DNA of 64,000 bases from contig NZ_CP134772.1 of assembly GCF_031882575.1 (NCBI RefSeq), positions 4,644,501-4,708,500 on the forward strand, read 5' to 3'. Position 1 is the stretch's first letter; every line of letters starts with the position of its first letter. The notes under the pieces were generated by a model. The model searched no databases. It worked only from the letters and a program-made list of their open reading frames with translations, and was not told the DNA's origin. The translations under genes and the position numbers were made by a program. Source of the DNA: Pseudomonas sp. VD-NE ins. Lineage in GTDB: Bacteria; Pseudomonadota; Gammaproteobacteria; Pseudomonadales; Pseudomonadaceae. Positions 8,803-16,747 of the stretch are shown one piece after another.

Positions 8803-10515
8803 GTGTTTGCCAATCTGTTGATCATCCTCGCCTCGTCTCTCGTGGTGATTGCCCTGTTCCGGCGCCTGCGGTTGCCGCCGGTTCTGGGCTATCTGTGCGT
8901 GGGATTGCTGGTGGGGCCGAGTGCATTCGACTGGGTCAACGAGAGCGAACATCTGCCGGATGTGGCCGAATTGGGCGTGGTGTTTCTGTTGTTTTCACTG
9001 GGTCTGGAGTTCTCCCTGTCGAAGATGATCGCCTTGCGCCAGGTGGTGTTCCGTCTCGGCAGTCAACAGGTGCTGATCAGCACCGCGCTGCTCGGTCTGC
9101 TGCTGATACTGCTGGGCATGCCGATGACGCCGGCGCTGTTGCTCGGTGCCGGGCTTTCGCTGTCATCAACGGCAATTGTGACAAAGGAATTGGGCAGCCT
9201 CGGTGAAGTGTTCAGCAGCCATGGCCAGAATGCCGTTGGCGTCTTGCTGTTTCAGGACGTTGTCGCGGTGTTGTTGCTGACGTTGGTGCCGGTATTTGCC
9301 GGCAGCAGTGAGCAGGCCTGGTACTGGGCGTTGCCACTGACGCTGGCAAAAACCGTGGTGTTGTTTGTCGGTCTGCTGCTGGCCAGTCGCTGGTTACTGC
9401 CGCGGCTGTTTCATGAAGTGGCCGCGTCACGCTCGGCAGAATTGTTCGTGCTGCTGGCGCTGGTGATTGTGCTGTTGACTGCCTGGCTGACACACCTGCT
9501 CGGCCTGTCCCCTGCGCTCGGTGCATTTCTGGCCGGCATGTTGCTCGATGAAAGCCACTATCGACACCAGATCGAGGCCGATATCCGGCCATTTCGCGAC
9601 ATCCTGCTCGGGGTGTTTTTCGTCAGCATCGGCATGCTCATCGACCTGCAACTGTTCGTCAGTCACAGTCTGCTGATCCTCGCGCTCACCGTCGGTTTGA
9701 TGGTGATCAAGGGTATCGTCGTCGCCTTGCTGGTGAAGTGGCGCGGCAGTGACAGCGAAACGGCGTGGCGTAGCGGTCTGGCGCTGGCTCACGGGGGCGA
9801 GTTCTGCTTCGCCCTCATGGCGCAGATGCAACAACACAGCATGATGCCCGAAGCGCTGGGCGATCTTCTGCTCGCTGCAACGTTCTGCTCAATGCTCCTG
9901 ACGCCATTGCTGCTGCGCGCGGCACCACGCATCGCTGCAGTGCTGCACCGCAAACCCAATCAGGAGGCGCAGATCGAAGAGATCAGCGCCCTCAACGCCG
10001 ACCTCAACCAACACGTGGTGATTTGTGGCTACGGCCGCGTCGGCCAATCCATCGGGCGTTTCCTGCGCAATGCCAAACAGCCTTTTATCGCCCTGGACAA
10101 TGACCCGGTGCGGGTACAGGAAGCCGCCAGCGGAGAAAGCGACGTGCATTACGGCGACTCGTCGCGCGGCGACCTGCTGACCGCCGTGGGCCTGCTACGC
10201 GCCAGACTGCTGGTGGTTGCGGTGGATCAGAGCGACATTGCCCTGCGCATCCTCAAGGAAGCCCGCCGGCTCAACGCCCATGTGCCGATCCTGGTACGCA
10301 CCCGCGACGACAGCCAATGGGCCGAACTGAAAGCCGCCGGCGCCACCGAAGTGGTGCCGGAGCTGTTGGAGTCGAGCCTGATGCTCGCCTCCCACGCTTT
10401 GATCATGCTTGGCTTGCCAGCGCATCAGGTGCAGGAAAAAGTCGATCAGGTGCGCATCGACCGCTATCGCCTGCTCCACGGCTTTTATCCCGGTAGCGAC
10501 GATGCCGAGACTTAA
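8803..10515 (+). CDS. Kef-type cation:proton antiporter with RCK domain
   Basis: A 570-residue inner-membrane transporter of the CPA2 family. Residues 1 to about 390 form the multi-helix Na+/H+ exchanger domain, with GLSLSSTAIVTKELG characteristic of Kef/YbaL proteins. A cytosolic RCK/TrkA_N domain follows, starting VVICGYGRVGQSIGRFL with the nucleotide-binding GxGxxG. Such proteins exchange K+ or Na+ for H+ and are gated through the RCK domain. The GTG at 8803 is chosen because CGGAG lies six bases upstream and the protein then begins at the first helix; a TTG at 8758 would add 15 residues. No KefF/KefG partner gene is adjacent. It ends four bases inside the convergent ammonium transporter gene. 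Confidence 0.9.
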   Translation: MFANLLIILASSLVVIALFRRLRLPPVLGYLCVGLLVGPSAFDWVNESEHLPDVAELGVVFLLFSLGLEFSLSKMIALRQVVFRLGSQQVLISTALLGLLLILLGMPMTPALLLGAGLSLSSTAIVTKELGSLGEVFSSHGQNAVGVLLFQDVVAVLLLTLVPVFAGSSEQAWYWALPLTLAKTVVLFVGLLLASRWLLPRLFHEVAASRSAELFVLLALVIVLLTAWLTHLLGLSPALGAFLAGMLLDESHYRHQIEADIRPFRDILLGVFFVSIGMLIDLQLFVSHSLLILALTVGLMVIKGIVVALLVKWRGSDSETAWRSGLALAHGGEFCFALMAQMQQHSMMPEALGDLLLAATFCSMLLTPLLLRAAPRIAAVLHRKPNQEAQIEEISALNADLNQHVVICGYGRVGQSIGRFLRNAKQPFIALDNDPVRVQEAASGESDVHYGDSSRGDLLTAVGLLRARLLVVAVDQSDIALRILKEARRLNAHVPILVRTRDDSQWAELKAAGATEVVPELLESSLMLASHALIMLGLPAHQVQEKVDQVRIDRYRLLHGFYPGSDDAET

Positions 10516-11720
10516 TCCTGGCTCACCGCGCCGATCTTGTGCAGCGACAGATCGGCGCCGTAATACTCTTGTTCCTGACTCAGGCGCAGCCCGTGCAGCG
10601 CCTTGATCACGCCGTAGACGACGAAGCCGCCGATCAGCGCCACGGCGACGCCGAGTGCGGTACCGATCAACTGACTGATCAGACTGACGCCGCCGATCCC
10701 GCCGAGCGCGGTCTGGCCGAAAATCCCGCAGGCAATCCCGCCCCACGCGCCGCACAAACCGTGCAGAGGCCATACACCCAGGACATCATCGATACGCCAT
10801 TTCACCTGCGCAGCGGTAAAGCACCAGACAAACAGTGCGCCGGCGATCGCGCCAGTCACCAGCGCACCGACCGGATGCATCAGATCGGAGCCGGCACAGA
10901 TCGCCACCAACCCGGCCAATGGGCCGTTGTGCAGAAAGCCCGGGTCATTGCGCCCGACGAGCAGCGCCGCCATGGTGCCGCCGACCATCGCCATCAACGA
11001 ATTGACCGCCACCAGACCGCTGACGCCTTGCAGTGTTTGCGCACTCATTACGTTGAAGCCGAACCAGCCGACAATCAGAATCCACGACCCCAGTGCCAGA
11101 AACGGAATGCTCGACGGTGCGAACGCCACCAGGCGACCGTCGCGGTAACGACCATTACGCGGTCCCAGCAGCAATACCGCCGCCAGCGCCAGCCAACCGC
11201 CCATGGCATGCACCACCACAGAACCGGCGAAATCATGGAAAGCGGCACCGAACTGCGCCGTCAACCATGCTTGCAGGCCGTAGTTGCCGTTCCAGATCAT
11301 GCCTTCGAAAAACGGATAAATGAACGCGACGATCAGCGCCGTGGCACACAACTGCGGCACGAAACGCGCCCGCTCGGCGATGCCACCGGAAATGATCGCC
11401 GGGATCGCAGCGGCAAAGGTCAGCAGGAAGAAAAACTTCACCAATCCATAACCATGATCGGCACTCAGCACCGCCGCCGGCTGCATAAACGTCACGCCGT
11501 AGGAGATCCAATAGCCTATAAAGAAATAGGCCAGGGTCGAGACGGCGAAATCACTGAGAATTTTCGACAGCGCATTGACCTGGTTTTTCTGGCGGACCGT
11601 ACCGACTTCCAGAAAGGCGAAACCGGCGTGCATCGCCAGCACCATCACCGCACCGATCAGAATGAACAAGGTATTGGAGCTGTGAACCAGGGTGTCCACA
11701 GCGCTTTGCAGATTTTCCAT
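10512..11720 (-). CDS. amtB: Ammonium transporter, AmtB family
   Basis: A 402-residue inner-membrane channel with about eleven hydrophobic helices. AmtB hallmarks are present: NQVNALSKILSDFAVS near the N terminus, DFAGSVVVHAMGG carrying the conserved Asp and the first pore His, and LHGLCGAWGGIACGIF with the second pore His. It conducts ammonia/ammonium into the cell. AmtB genes are usually paired with a PII gene glnK; none is adjacent here, so this is an isolated or second-copy transporter. It converges with the Kef-type gene, overlapping by four bases. I saw no RpoN promoter upstream. Confidence 0.93.
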   Translation of the reverse strand: MENLQSAVDTLVHSSNTLFILIGAVMVLAMHAGFAFLEVGTVRQKNQVNALSKILSDFAVSTLAYFFIGYWISYGVTFMQPAAVLSADHGYGLVKFFFLLTFAAAIPAIISGGIAERARFVPQLCATALIVAFIYPFFEGMIWNGNYGLQAWLTAQFGAAFHDFAGSVVVHAMGGWLALAAVLLLGPRNGRYRDGRLVAFAPSSIPFLALGSWILIVGWFGFNVMSAQTLQGVSGLVAVNSLMAMVGGTMAALLVGRNDPGFLHNGPLAGLVAICAGSDLMHPVGALVTGAIAGALFVWCFTAAQVKWRIDDVLGVWPLHGLCGAWGGIACGIFGQTALGGIGGVSLISQLIGTALGVAVALIGGFVVYGVIKALHGLRLSQEQEYYGADLSLHKIGAVSQD

Positions 11721-12025
11721 AAGCAGGCAGACCTAAAGGCGAAAAAGGCACCAAAGCGGTTCATGCGTACATTTCATGCACCAAGTTGCGACCGCGCAGT
11801 CACCGATTCGAAGGTCCTGCGAACTGCTTTGGCGCACGAGGTCGATGTCCTGACACAAACCGGGATTGTTTGGGATAAGGTTTCTCAGCGCGCACGCCCG
11901 GCAACAGCGCACAACAGCCCGGCGACGCACCATGACACAGCAAAAGTTGTACCAGTCATTTGTACTGAACCTTCGCGCAAGGCTCATACTCGAACGCTTC
12001 AGACGTCACTTACGGAGATCCACCC
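11721..12025. other. Divergent intergenic region, amtB / DUF883 operon
   Basis: About 305 bases containing the promoters of the ammonium transporter and of the three-gene envelope operon. I see no RNA gene, terminator or strong operator. A TGCAC/TTGC pair near 11775-11788 resembles an RpoN site but has the wrong spacing. Confidence 0.5.
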
Positions 12026-12340
12026 ATGGCCAGCATCAAGGCAAAGACTGCTCAAGAAATCCTCATGAACGACTTCCAGACTTTGGTCGCCGACACCGAA
12101 CGCTTGCTCGAGCACACCGCCACTCTGGCCGGCGATCAGGCTGATGAGCTGCGCGAGCAGATTCACGACAGCCTGCTGCGCGCCCGCGAAACCCTGAAAC
12201 TGACCGAAGACACCCTGCGTGATCGCGGTCAGGCTGCGGTAACCGCCACCGAAGATTACGTATCGGCCAACCCTTGGCAGTCCGTCGGTATCGCTGCTGG
12301 TGTCGGCTTCCTGATCGGCCTGCTGGCTACTCGGCGCTGA
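12026..12340 (+). CDS. DUF883 (ElaB/YqjD/YgaM-like) membrane-anchored protein
   Basis: A 104-residue protein with a long amphipathic helical N-terminal part rich in Glu, Asp and Leu and one C-terminal transmembrane helix (GIAAGVGFLIGLLA), ending TRR. This is the ElaB/YqjD architecture, proteins that in E. coli associate with ribosomes at the inner membrane in stationary phase. GGAG precedes the ATG at 12026. It is the first gene of a tight operon with a YqjE-like protein two bases downstream and a third small protein, matching the E. coli yqjD-yqjE-yqjK order. Confidence 0.9.
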   Translation: MASIKAKTAQEILMNDFQTLVADTERLLEHTATLAGDQADELREQIHDSLLRARETLKLTEDTLRDRGQAAVTATEDYVSANPWQSVGIAAGVGFLIGLLATRR

Positions 12341-12342
12341 TT

Positions 12343-12729
12343 ATGTCGATCGGTGAATCCGGCCCGACTGCGGGCACCGCCTCTTCCACGCGACGCTTGG
12401 GCGCCGCCGTTCTCGGTCTGCTGCACAGCCATGTCGAGTTGTTCGGCATCGAATTGCAGGAGCAGAAATCACGTACCGTCAGCCTGCTGCTGTTCGCAGG
12501 ACTGGCGTTGGTCTTTGCCCTGTTGCTGCTGGTGGGTTTATCGACATTGGTGATGATCGTGTTCTGGGACACGTACCGTCTTGCCGCGATCATTGGCCTG
12601 TGTGTCTTCTATACGCTGGCTTCGATCTTCTGCGGGCTGCGTCTAAAGGCGGCGATCTTCGATGAGTCCTCGCCTTTCCACGGCACGCTCGAAGAGCTGG
12701 CCAACGACCGGGAGCGCCTGCTGCCATGA
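12343..12729 (+). CDS. YqjE-like phage-holin-family membrane protein
   Basis: A 128-residue inner-membrane protein with two strong hydrophobic segments (LLLFAGLALVFALLLLVGLS and AAIIGLCVFYTLASIFC) between charged ends. It belongs to the YqjE / phage holin III superfamily; despite the name there is no phage context. It starts two bases after the DUF883 stop and overlaps the next gene by four bases (ATGA), so translation of all three is coupled. Function unknown; homologues accompany ElaB/YqjD-type proteins. Confidence 0.88.
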   Translation: MSIGESGPTAGTASSTRRLGAAVLGLLHSHVELFGIELQEQKSRTVSLLLFAGLALVFALLLLVGLSTLVMIVFWDTYRLAAIIGLCVFYTLASIFCGLRLKAAIFDESSPFHGTLEELANDRERLLP

Positions 12730-13061
12730 GCCTGCCTGAATTGCCACACAACAGCTCGCGTCGGGAAATGCGCAAGGCGTTGATCCGCCTGCGCATGGAA
12801 ATGCATCGTCAGGAAATCCGCCACGAAGCCGGGCAAGTGCTGCAGCCTCTGCATCGCATGCGCGGCATGACGCAAAACCTGCAAGGTGGCTTCGGCATCA
12901 AACACGCGCCGTTGTGGGGCGTGGCCGCCGTTACGCTATTGGGCTTCATCACCGGCAAAGGCGCGAAAAGCGGCGGTGGCGGATTGACTCGCTTGATCCG
13001 GCTCGGCACCAGCCTCGGGCCGCTGATCAAACTGGTCATGCAGAGTTCGGCGAAACGCTGA
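12726..13061 (+). CDS. Third gene of the DUF883/YqjE operon (YqjK position)
   Basis: A 111-residue protein with a basic, amphipathic N-terminal half containing two RLRMEMHRQEIRHEAG-like helices and a short hydrophobic segment (LWGVAAVTLLGFITG), followed by a glycine-rich, basic tail. I do not recognise the family by sequence; it occupies the position of yqjK in E. coli. Its start overlaps the preceding stop by four bases. A hairpin without a T run follows at 13096-13130. Confidence 0.75.
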   Translation: MSLPELPHNSSRREMRKALIRLRMEMHRQEIRHEAGQVLQPLHRMRGMTQNLQGGFGIKHAPLWGVAAVTLLGFITGKGAKSGGGGLTRLIRLGTSLGPLIKLVMQSSAKR

Positions 13062-13095
13062 ACAGATACATCTGGCTACATTCTTGCACTGTCGG

Positions 13096-13130
13096 CGGGA
13101 TGAACCTCTTTATCCGGAGGTTCAATCCCG
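13096..13130 (+). other. Long hairpin between the YqjE-like operon and the EAL gene
   Basis: CGGGATGAACCTC at 13096-13108 pairs with GAGGTTCAATCCCG at 13117-13130 through a 13-bp stem with one bulged A and an eight-base loop. There is no T run, so it is not a classical terminator. It could be an mRNA 3'-end stabiliser for the upstream operon or a structure in the leader of the EAL gene, whose Shine-Dalgarno sequence lies 40 bases further on. Confidence 0.6.
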
Positions 13131-13184
13131 TGCGCCTACCCGGTCGGCGGGGTTCACCAGAACAAGAACCACTAAGGAGGCCCC

Positions 13185-14348
13185 GTGATCGACGGGCAAC
13201 CGCTCGCCTGCTTTCAGCCTTTCATCGATACCGCCACGGGACGCATTGCTGGCGTCGAAGCGTTGGGTCGCCTGCGCCAGGCTGACGGTCAACTGAATTC
13301 GGTCGGGCCATTGTTCGCCGACCCGCGTACGCCCGCCATTGCGCTGCGCCGTCTCGACCGGCAAATCCGCGACAACGCCTTGAGCCGCTTGCATGAAGCG
13401 CCGGCAGACTGGTTTCTCAGCCTGAACATGTCGCCGCGCTGGATCAGTCGCCTGCGCGCCGATCAAGCCCTGCCCAGTCTCAAGCAATTGGCGCGCTACA
13501 GTATCGATCCGCAACGCATCGTCTTCGAGATCACCGAACTGGGTGGCAATGGTCAACGCCTGGCCGAAGTTGTCGCGCGCTATCGCGAGGCGGGAGCGAG
13601 AATCGCCATCGATGACTTTGGCGCCGGCTACTCGCAACTGGATCGGGTGCTGGCGCTGCAACCGGACATTCTCAAGCTCGATATGCGCCTGTTCCAGGCC
13701 GCAGCACTGGGAGGGCCGAGCAGCGATGTGGTCAAGGCTCTCGCACAGATGGCCGAGAAGACCGGCTGCTGGATCATCGCCGAGGGCGTCGAGACTGAAG
13801 CGCAGTTGAATTTCGCCCTGGAATGCGGATCGCGCTATGTGCAGGGCTTCCTGTTCGCGCGGGCGCAAGAAGAGTTCTTTCCCACCGATGCGTTTGTGCA
13901 ACGCTTCGCCGAACTGCGCCAGCGCTATGTTCGGCAGAAACTCGCTGAGCGCGGGCGACTGATGCAAATGCGCCAGCAACTGGCTGAACTGATGTCGATC
14001 CTGCAAGCCTGGGCTCAGGCACATGCGCCATTGAGCGCATTGCCACAACTGGACGCCTTCCCATGGCTGTTACGGTTCTATCAATGCGATCGCCACGGCA
14101 CGCAACTGACGCCCAATCTCGAATGGCGCCAGCACGGCTGGGTCGCCGACAATCGTTATCTGGGGCACAACTGGTCGTGGCGTCCGTACTTCTATCATTT
14201 GCTCGCCGAAGGCTGGGAGGAGCGGCGTCTGACGCTCTCCAATACCTACCGCGATGCCACCAGCAATCAGTACTGCCTGACGGCCGGGCAGTTTTTCGAC
14301 AACGGTGAGCGTTTGCTGCTCATCGACATTGACGCCGCCGGACTGTAG
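13185..14348 (+). CDS. EAL-domain c-di-GMP phosphodiesterase with YkuI-like C domain
   Basis: A 387-residue cytosolic protein. The EAL domain (about 5-240) keeps the catalytic set: GVEALGRLR, NMSPRWISR, FEITELGG, IDDFGAGYSQLD, LKLD, IAEGVETEAQ and VQGFLFA, so it should hydrolyse c-di-GMP to pGpG. The C-terminal part (about 270-387) contains WRPYFYHLLAEGWEERRLTL and resembles the PAS/Cache-like ligand domain of B. subtilis YkuI. There is no GGDEF domain or membrane segment. The GTG start has a perfect AAGGAGG upstream. It is not tightly linked to either neighbour. Confidence 0.9.
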   Translation: MIDGQPLACFQPFIDTATGRIAGVEALGRLRQADGQLNSVGPLFADPRTPAIALRRLDRQIRDNALSRLHEAPADWFLSLNMSPRWISRLRADQALPSLKQLARYSIDPQRIVFEITELGGNGQRLAEVVARYREAGARIAIDDFGAGYSQLDRVLALQPDILKLDMRLFQAAALGGPSSDVVKALAQMAEKTGCWIIAEGVETEAQLNFALECGSRYVQGFLFARAQEEFFPTDAFVQRFAELRQRYVRQKLAERGRLMQMRQQLAELMSILQAWAQAHAPLSALPQLDAFPWLLRFYQCDRHGTQLTPNLEWRQHGWVADNRYLGHNWSWRPYFYHLLAEGWEERRLTLSNTYRDATSNQYCLTAGQFFDNGERLLLIDIDAAGL

Positions 14349-14424
14349 TTCCGCTTGCAGGGGCAGGCGTGAACCGGGAAGCTAGGGGCCAACGCCCCCA
14401 GTCACCTGACGGAGAGAATCAGCC

Positions 14425-15753
14425 TTGGATTGGCACACCCTGCTCAACCGCGAACGCCTCGGCAAGCCACTGCACAGCCCGCAAGAACTTGGCCGCAGCC
14501 CTTTCCACAAAGACCATGACCGCATCATTTTCTCCGGCGCCTTCCGTCGTCTCGGGCGCAAGACCCAAGTGCACCCGGTCACCAGCAACGACCATATTCA
14601 CACGCGCCTGACCCACTCGCTGGAAGTCAGTTGCGTTGGCCGTTCGCTGGGCATGCGGGTGGGTGAAACCCTGCGCAGTGCCTTGCCCGAATGGTGCGAC
14701 CCGGCCGATCTCGGCATGGTGGTGCAGTCGGCGTGTCTGGCTCACGACATCGGCAATCCGCCGTTCGGCCATTCTGGTGAAGATGCCATTCGCCACTGGT
14801 TCCAACAGGCGGCCGGGCGTGGCTGGCTCGACGGCATGAGTGAACCCGAACGCGCTGACTTCCTCAACTTCGAAGGCAATGCCCAGGGCTTCCGCGTACT
14901 GACTCAGCTGGAGTATCACCAGTTCGATGGCGGCACCCGACTGACCTACGCGACCCTCGGCACCTACCTGAAATACCCGTGGACCGCACGCCACGCCGAC
15001 TCCCTGGGCTACAAGAAGCACAAATTCGGTTGCTATCAGAGCGAGTTGCCGCTGCTTGAGCAGATCGCCCACAAACTGGGCCTGCCGCAAATCGAAGACC
15101 AGCGCTGGGCACGGCATCCGCTGGTGTACCTGATGGAGGCCGCCGACGACATCTGCTACGCGCTGATTGATCTGGAAGACGGCCTCGAAATGGAGCTGCT
15201 GGAGTACGCCGAAGTCGAATCGCTGCTGCTCGGGCTGGTGGGCGATGATCTGCCGGAAACCTATCGTCAGCTCGGCCCGCAGGATTCGCGCCGGCGCAAA
15301 CTGGCGATCCTGCGCGGCAAGGCCATCGAGCATTTGACCAACGCCGCCGCTCGAGCGTTTGTCGAGCAACAAGGCGCGCTGCTTGCCGGCACGCTGCACG
15401 GCGATCTGGTCGAGCACATGCACGGCCCGGCCAAGCGTTGCGTGTTGAATGCCAAGGACATCGCACGCAGGAAAATCTTTCAGGACAAACGCAAAACCCT
15501 GCATGAAATCGGCGCTTATACCACACTGGAGATCCTGCTCAATTCGTTCTGCGGCGCGGCGCTGGAACAACACAACGGTCGTACACCATCGTTCAAAAGC
15601 CGGCGCATTCTCGATCTGCTGGGCAATAACGCACCGGATCCGCAAGGTTCGTTACACACTTCGTTTCTGCGCATGATCGATTTCATTGCCGGCATGACCG
15701 ACAGCTACGCCAGTGACATGGCGCTGGAGATGACCGGCCGCTCCAGTCACTGA
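14425..15753 (+). CDS. dgt: dGTPase-like deoxynucleoside triphosphate triphosphohydrolase
   Basis: A 442-residue HD-superfamily enzyme that removes triphosphate from dNTPs. Metal ligands are visible in [11 protein letters not shown], in [18 protein letters not shown] with the HD pair, and further on in [15 protein letters not shown]. The TTG start at 14425 follows GGAGAG and gives the usual [14 protein letters not shown] terminus of Pseudomonas members. Such enzymes limit dNTP pools and can affect mutation rate and phage resistance. It is probably a single-gene unit, lying 76 bases after the EAL gene. Confidence 0.92.
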   Translation: MDWHTLLNRERLGKPLHSPQELGRSPFHKDHDRIIFSGAFRRLGRKTQVHPVTSNDHIHTRLTHSLEVSCVGRSLGMRVGETLRSALPEWCDPADLGMVVQSACLAHDIGNPPFGHSGEDAIRHWFQQAAGRGWLDGMSEPERADFLNFEGNAQGFRVLTQLEYHQFDGGTRLTYATLGTYLKYPWTARHADSLGYKKHKFGCYQSELPLLEQIAHKLGLPQIEDQRWARHPLVYLMEAADDICYALIDLEDGLEMELLEYAEVESLLLGLVGDDLPETYRQLGPQDSRRRKLAILRGKAIEHLTNAAARAFVEQQGALLAGTLHGDLVEHMHGPAKRCVLNAKDIARRKIFQDKRKTLHEIGAYTTLEILLNSFCGAALEQHNGRTPSFKSRRILDLLGNNAPDPQGSLHTSFLRMIDFIAGMTDSYASDMALEMTGRSSH

Positions 15754-16120
15754 CCCCATCGCATGCGGGCAGCCATAAGGCTGGCCGCCCACATGCACCT
15801 ACTCTGCCCTCGTCGACCGGCGAGTATTTAATTAACGACTGATATGGCGGGAAAAGCCACTGTTGCCAACAGAACAGCCAGCAACTTTAAACATTTATAA
15901 AAAGCCATTTACAGCCAGTACTTGCAAATCAATCAAGGCAAACTATAAGCCCGTTCAAATCCTGCACTTCCTTACGTCAAACCTAGTTTGGCCGTAGTCC
16001 TTTTCCTCATTAATTGTAGGAATAATCCGATAACGTGACTGGGGCCATGTCACTCCATGCGAGTGCTCATTCAACTGAGCTAAGGTGCGCGCTTTATTCG
16101 TGCTTGCATGGGATTTGATT
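15754..16120. other. AT-rich intergenic region upstream of the BvgA-like regulator
   Basis: About 370 bases, clearly richer in A+T than the surrounding genes, containing no gene I can support. A small inverted repeat CAAAC-CTA-GTTTG at about 15979-15991, bordered by ACGT and CCGT, could be an operator. The promoter for the two-component operon must lie here. No terminator is evident after dgt. Confidence 0.5.
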
Positions 16121-16747
16121 ATGAACTCCGTTTTTATTGTCGACGATCACCCGGTCATCCGTCTCGCCGTTCGAATGCTGCTGGAGCATGAAGGTTACAA
16201 GGTCGTCGGTGAAACCGATAACGGGGTCGATGCCATGCAGATGGTGCGCGAGTGCATGCCGGATCTGGTCATTCTCGATGTGAGCATTCCCAAGCTCGAC
16301 GGCCTGGAAGTCCTGGCCCGCTTCAATGCCATGGGTTCTCCGCTGAAGATCCTGATTCTGACGGCACAGTGTCCGACACTGTTCGGCATTCGCTGCATGC
16401 AATCCGGCGCATCGGGATATGTCTGTAAACAGGAAGACCTGAGCGAACTGGTCAGTGCAATCAAAGCGGTACTTTCCGGTTACAACTATTTCCCCAGTCA
16501 GGCATTGAACCCGGTCCGCAGTGACGACGTTCGCTTTGCCGAACTGGAACTGTTCAAGTCCGTCAATGATCGCGAATTGATGGTATTGCAACTGTTTGCC
16601 CAGGGGCGCACTAACAAGGAAATTGCCAAGGGCATGTTCCTGAGTAATAAAACCGTCAGCACCTACAAAAAACGCCTGATGCAAAAACTCAAGGCCAAAT
16701 CCCTTGTAGAACTTATCGAGATGGCCAAACGAAACGCACTCGTGTGA
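16121..16747 (+). CDS. BvgA/EvgA-like response regulator
   Basis: A 208-residue NarL-type regulator closely resembling BvgA of Bordetella and EvgA of E. coli in layout. The receiver begins SVFIVDDHPVIRLAVRMLLE, with the phospho-acceptor Asp at 53 in LVILDVSIPKLDGLEV and Lys in YVCKQEDLSEL. The C-terminal LuxR helix-turn-helix contains LFAQGRTNKEIAKGMFLSNK. ATG at 16121 is preferred, with a weak GGGA upstream. Its TGA overlaps the GTG of the BvgS-like kinase, so the two are translationally coupled. Target genes are unknown. Confidence 0.92.
   Translation: MNSVFIVDDHPVIRLAVRMLLEHEGYKVVGETDNGVDAMQMVRECMPDLVILDVSIPKLDGLEVLARFNAMGSPLKILILTAQCPTLFGIRCMQSGASGYVCKQEDLSELVSAIKAVLSGYNYFPSQALNPVRSDDVRFAELELFKSVNDRELMVLQLFAQGRTNKEIAKGMFLSNKTVSTYKKRLMQKLKAKSLVELIEMAKRNALV

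Noticed and set aside
11775..11790. RpoN-like TGCAC/TTGC motif near amtB
   Set aside because: The spacing is one base short, the GG doublet is missing, and it points away from amtB.
10539..12068. 509-codon open frame on the plus strand
   Set aside because: It is antisense to the ammonium transporter; the product is rich in Arg, Gln and His with no family resemblance, as expected of a shadow frame in high-GC DNA.
12343..12729. Phage remnant suggested by the 'holin family' name
   Set aside because: The gene is in a YqjD-YqjE-YqjK-like chromosomal operon, and no other phage gene is present.
14370..14400. GGGGCCAACGCCCC inverted repeat before dgt
   Set aside because: Only four base pairs of stem and no T run; not convincing as a terminator or operator.
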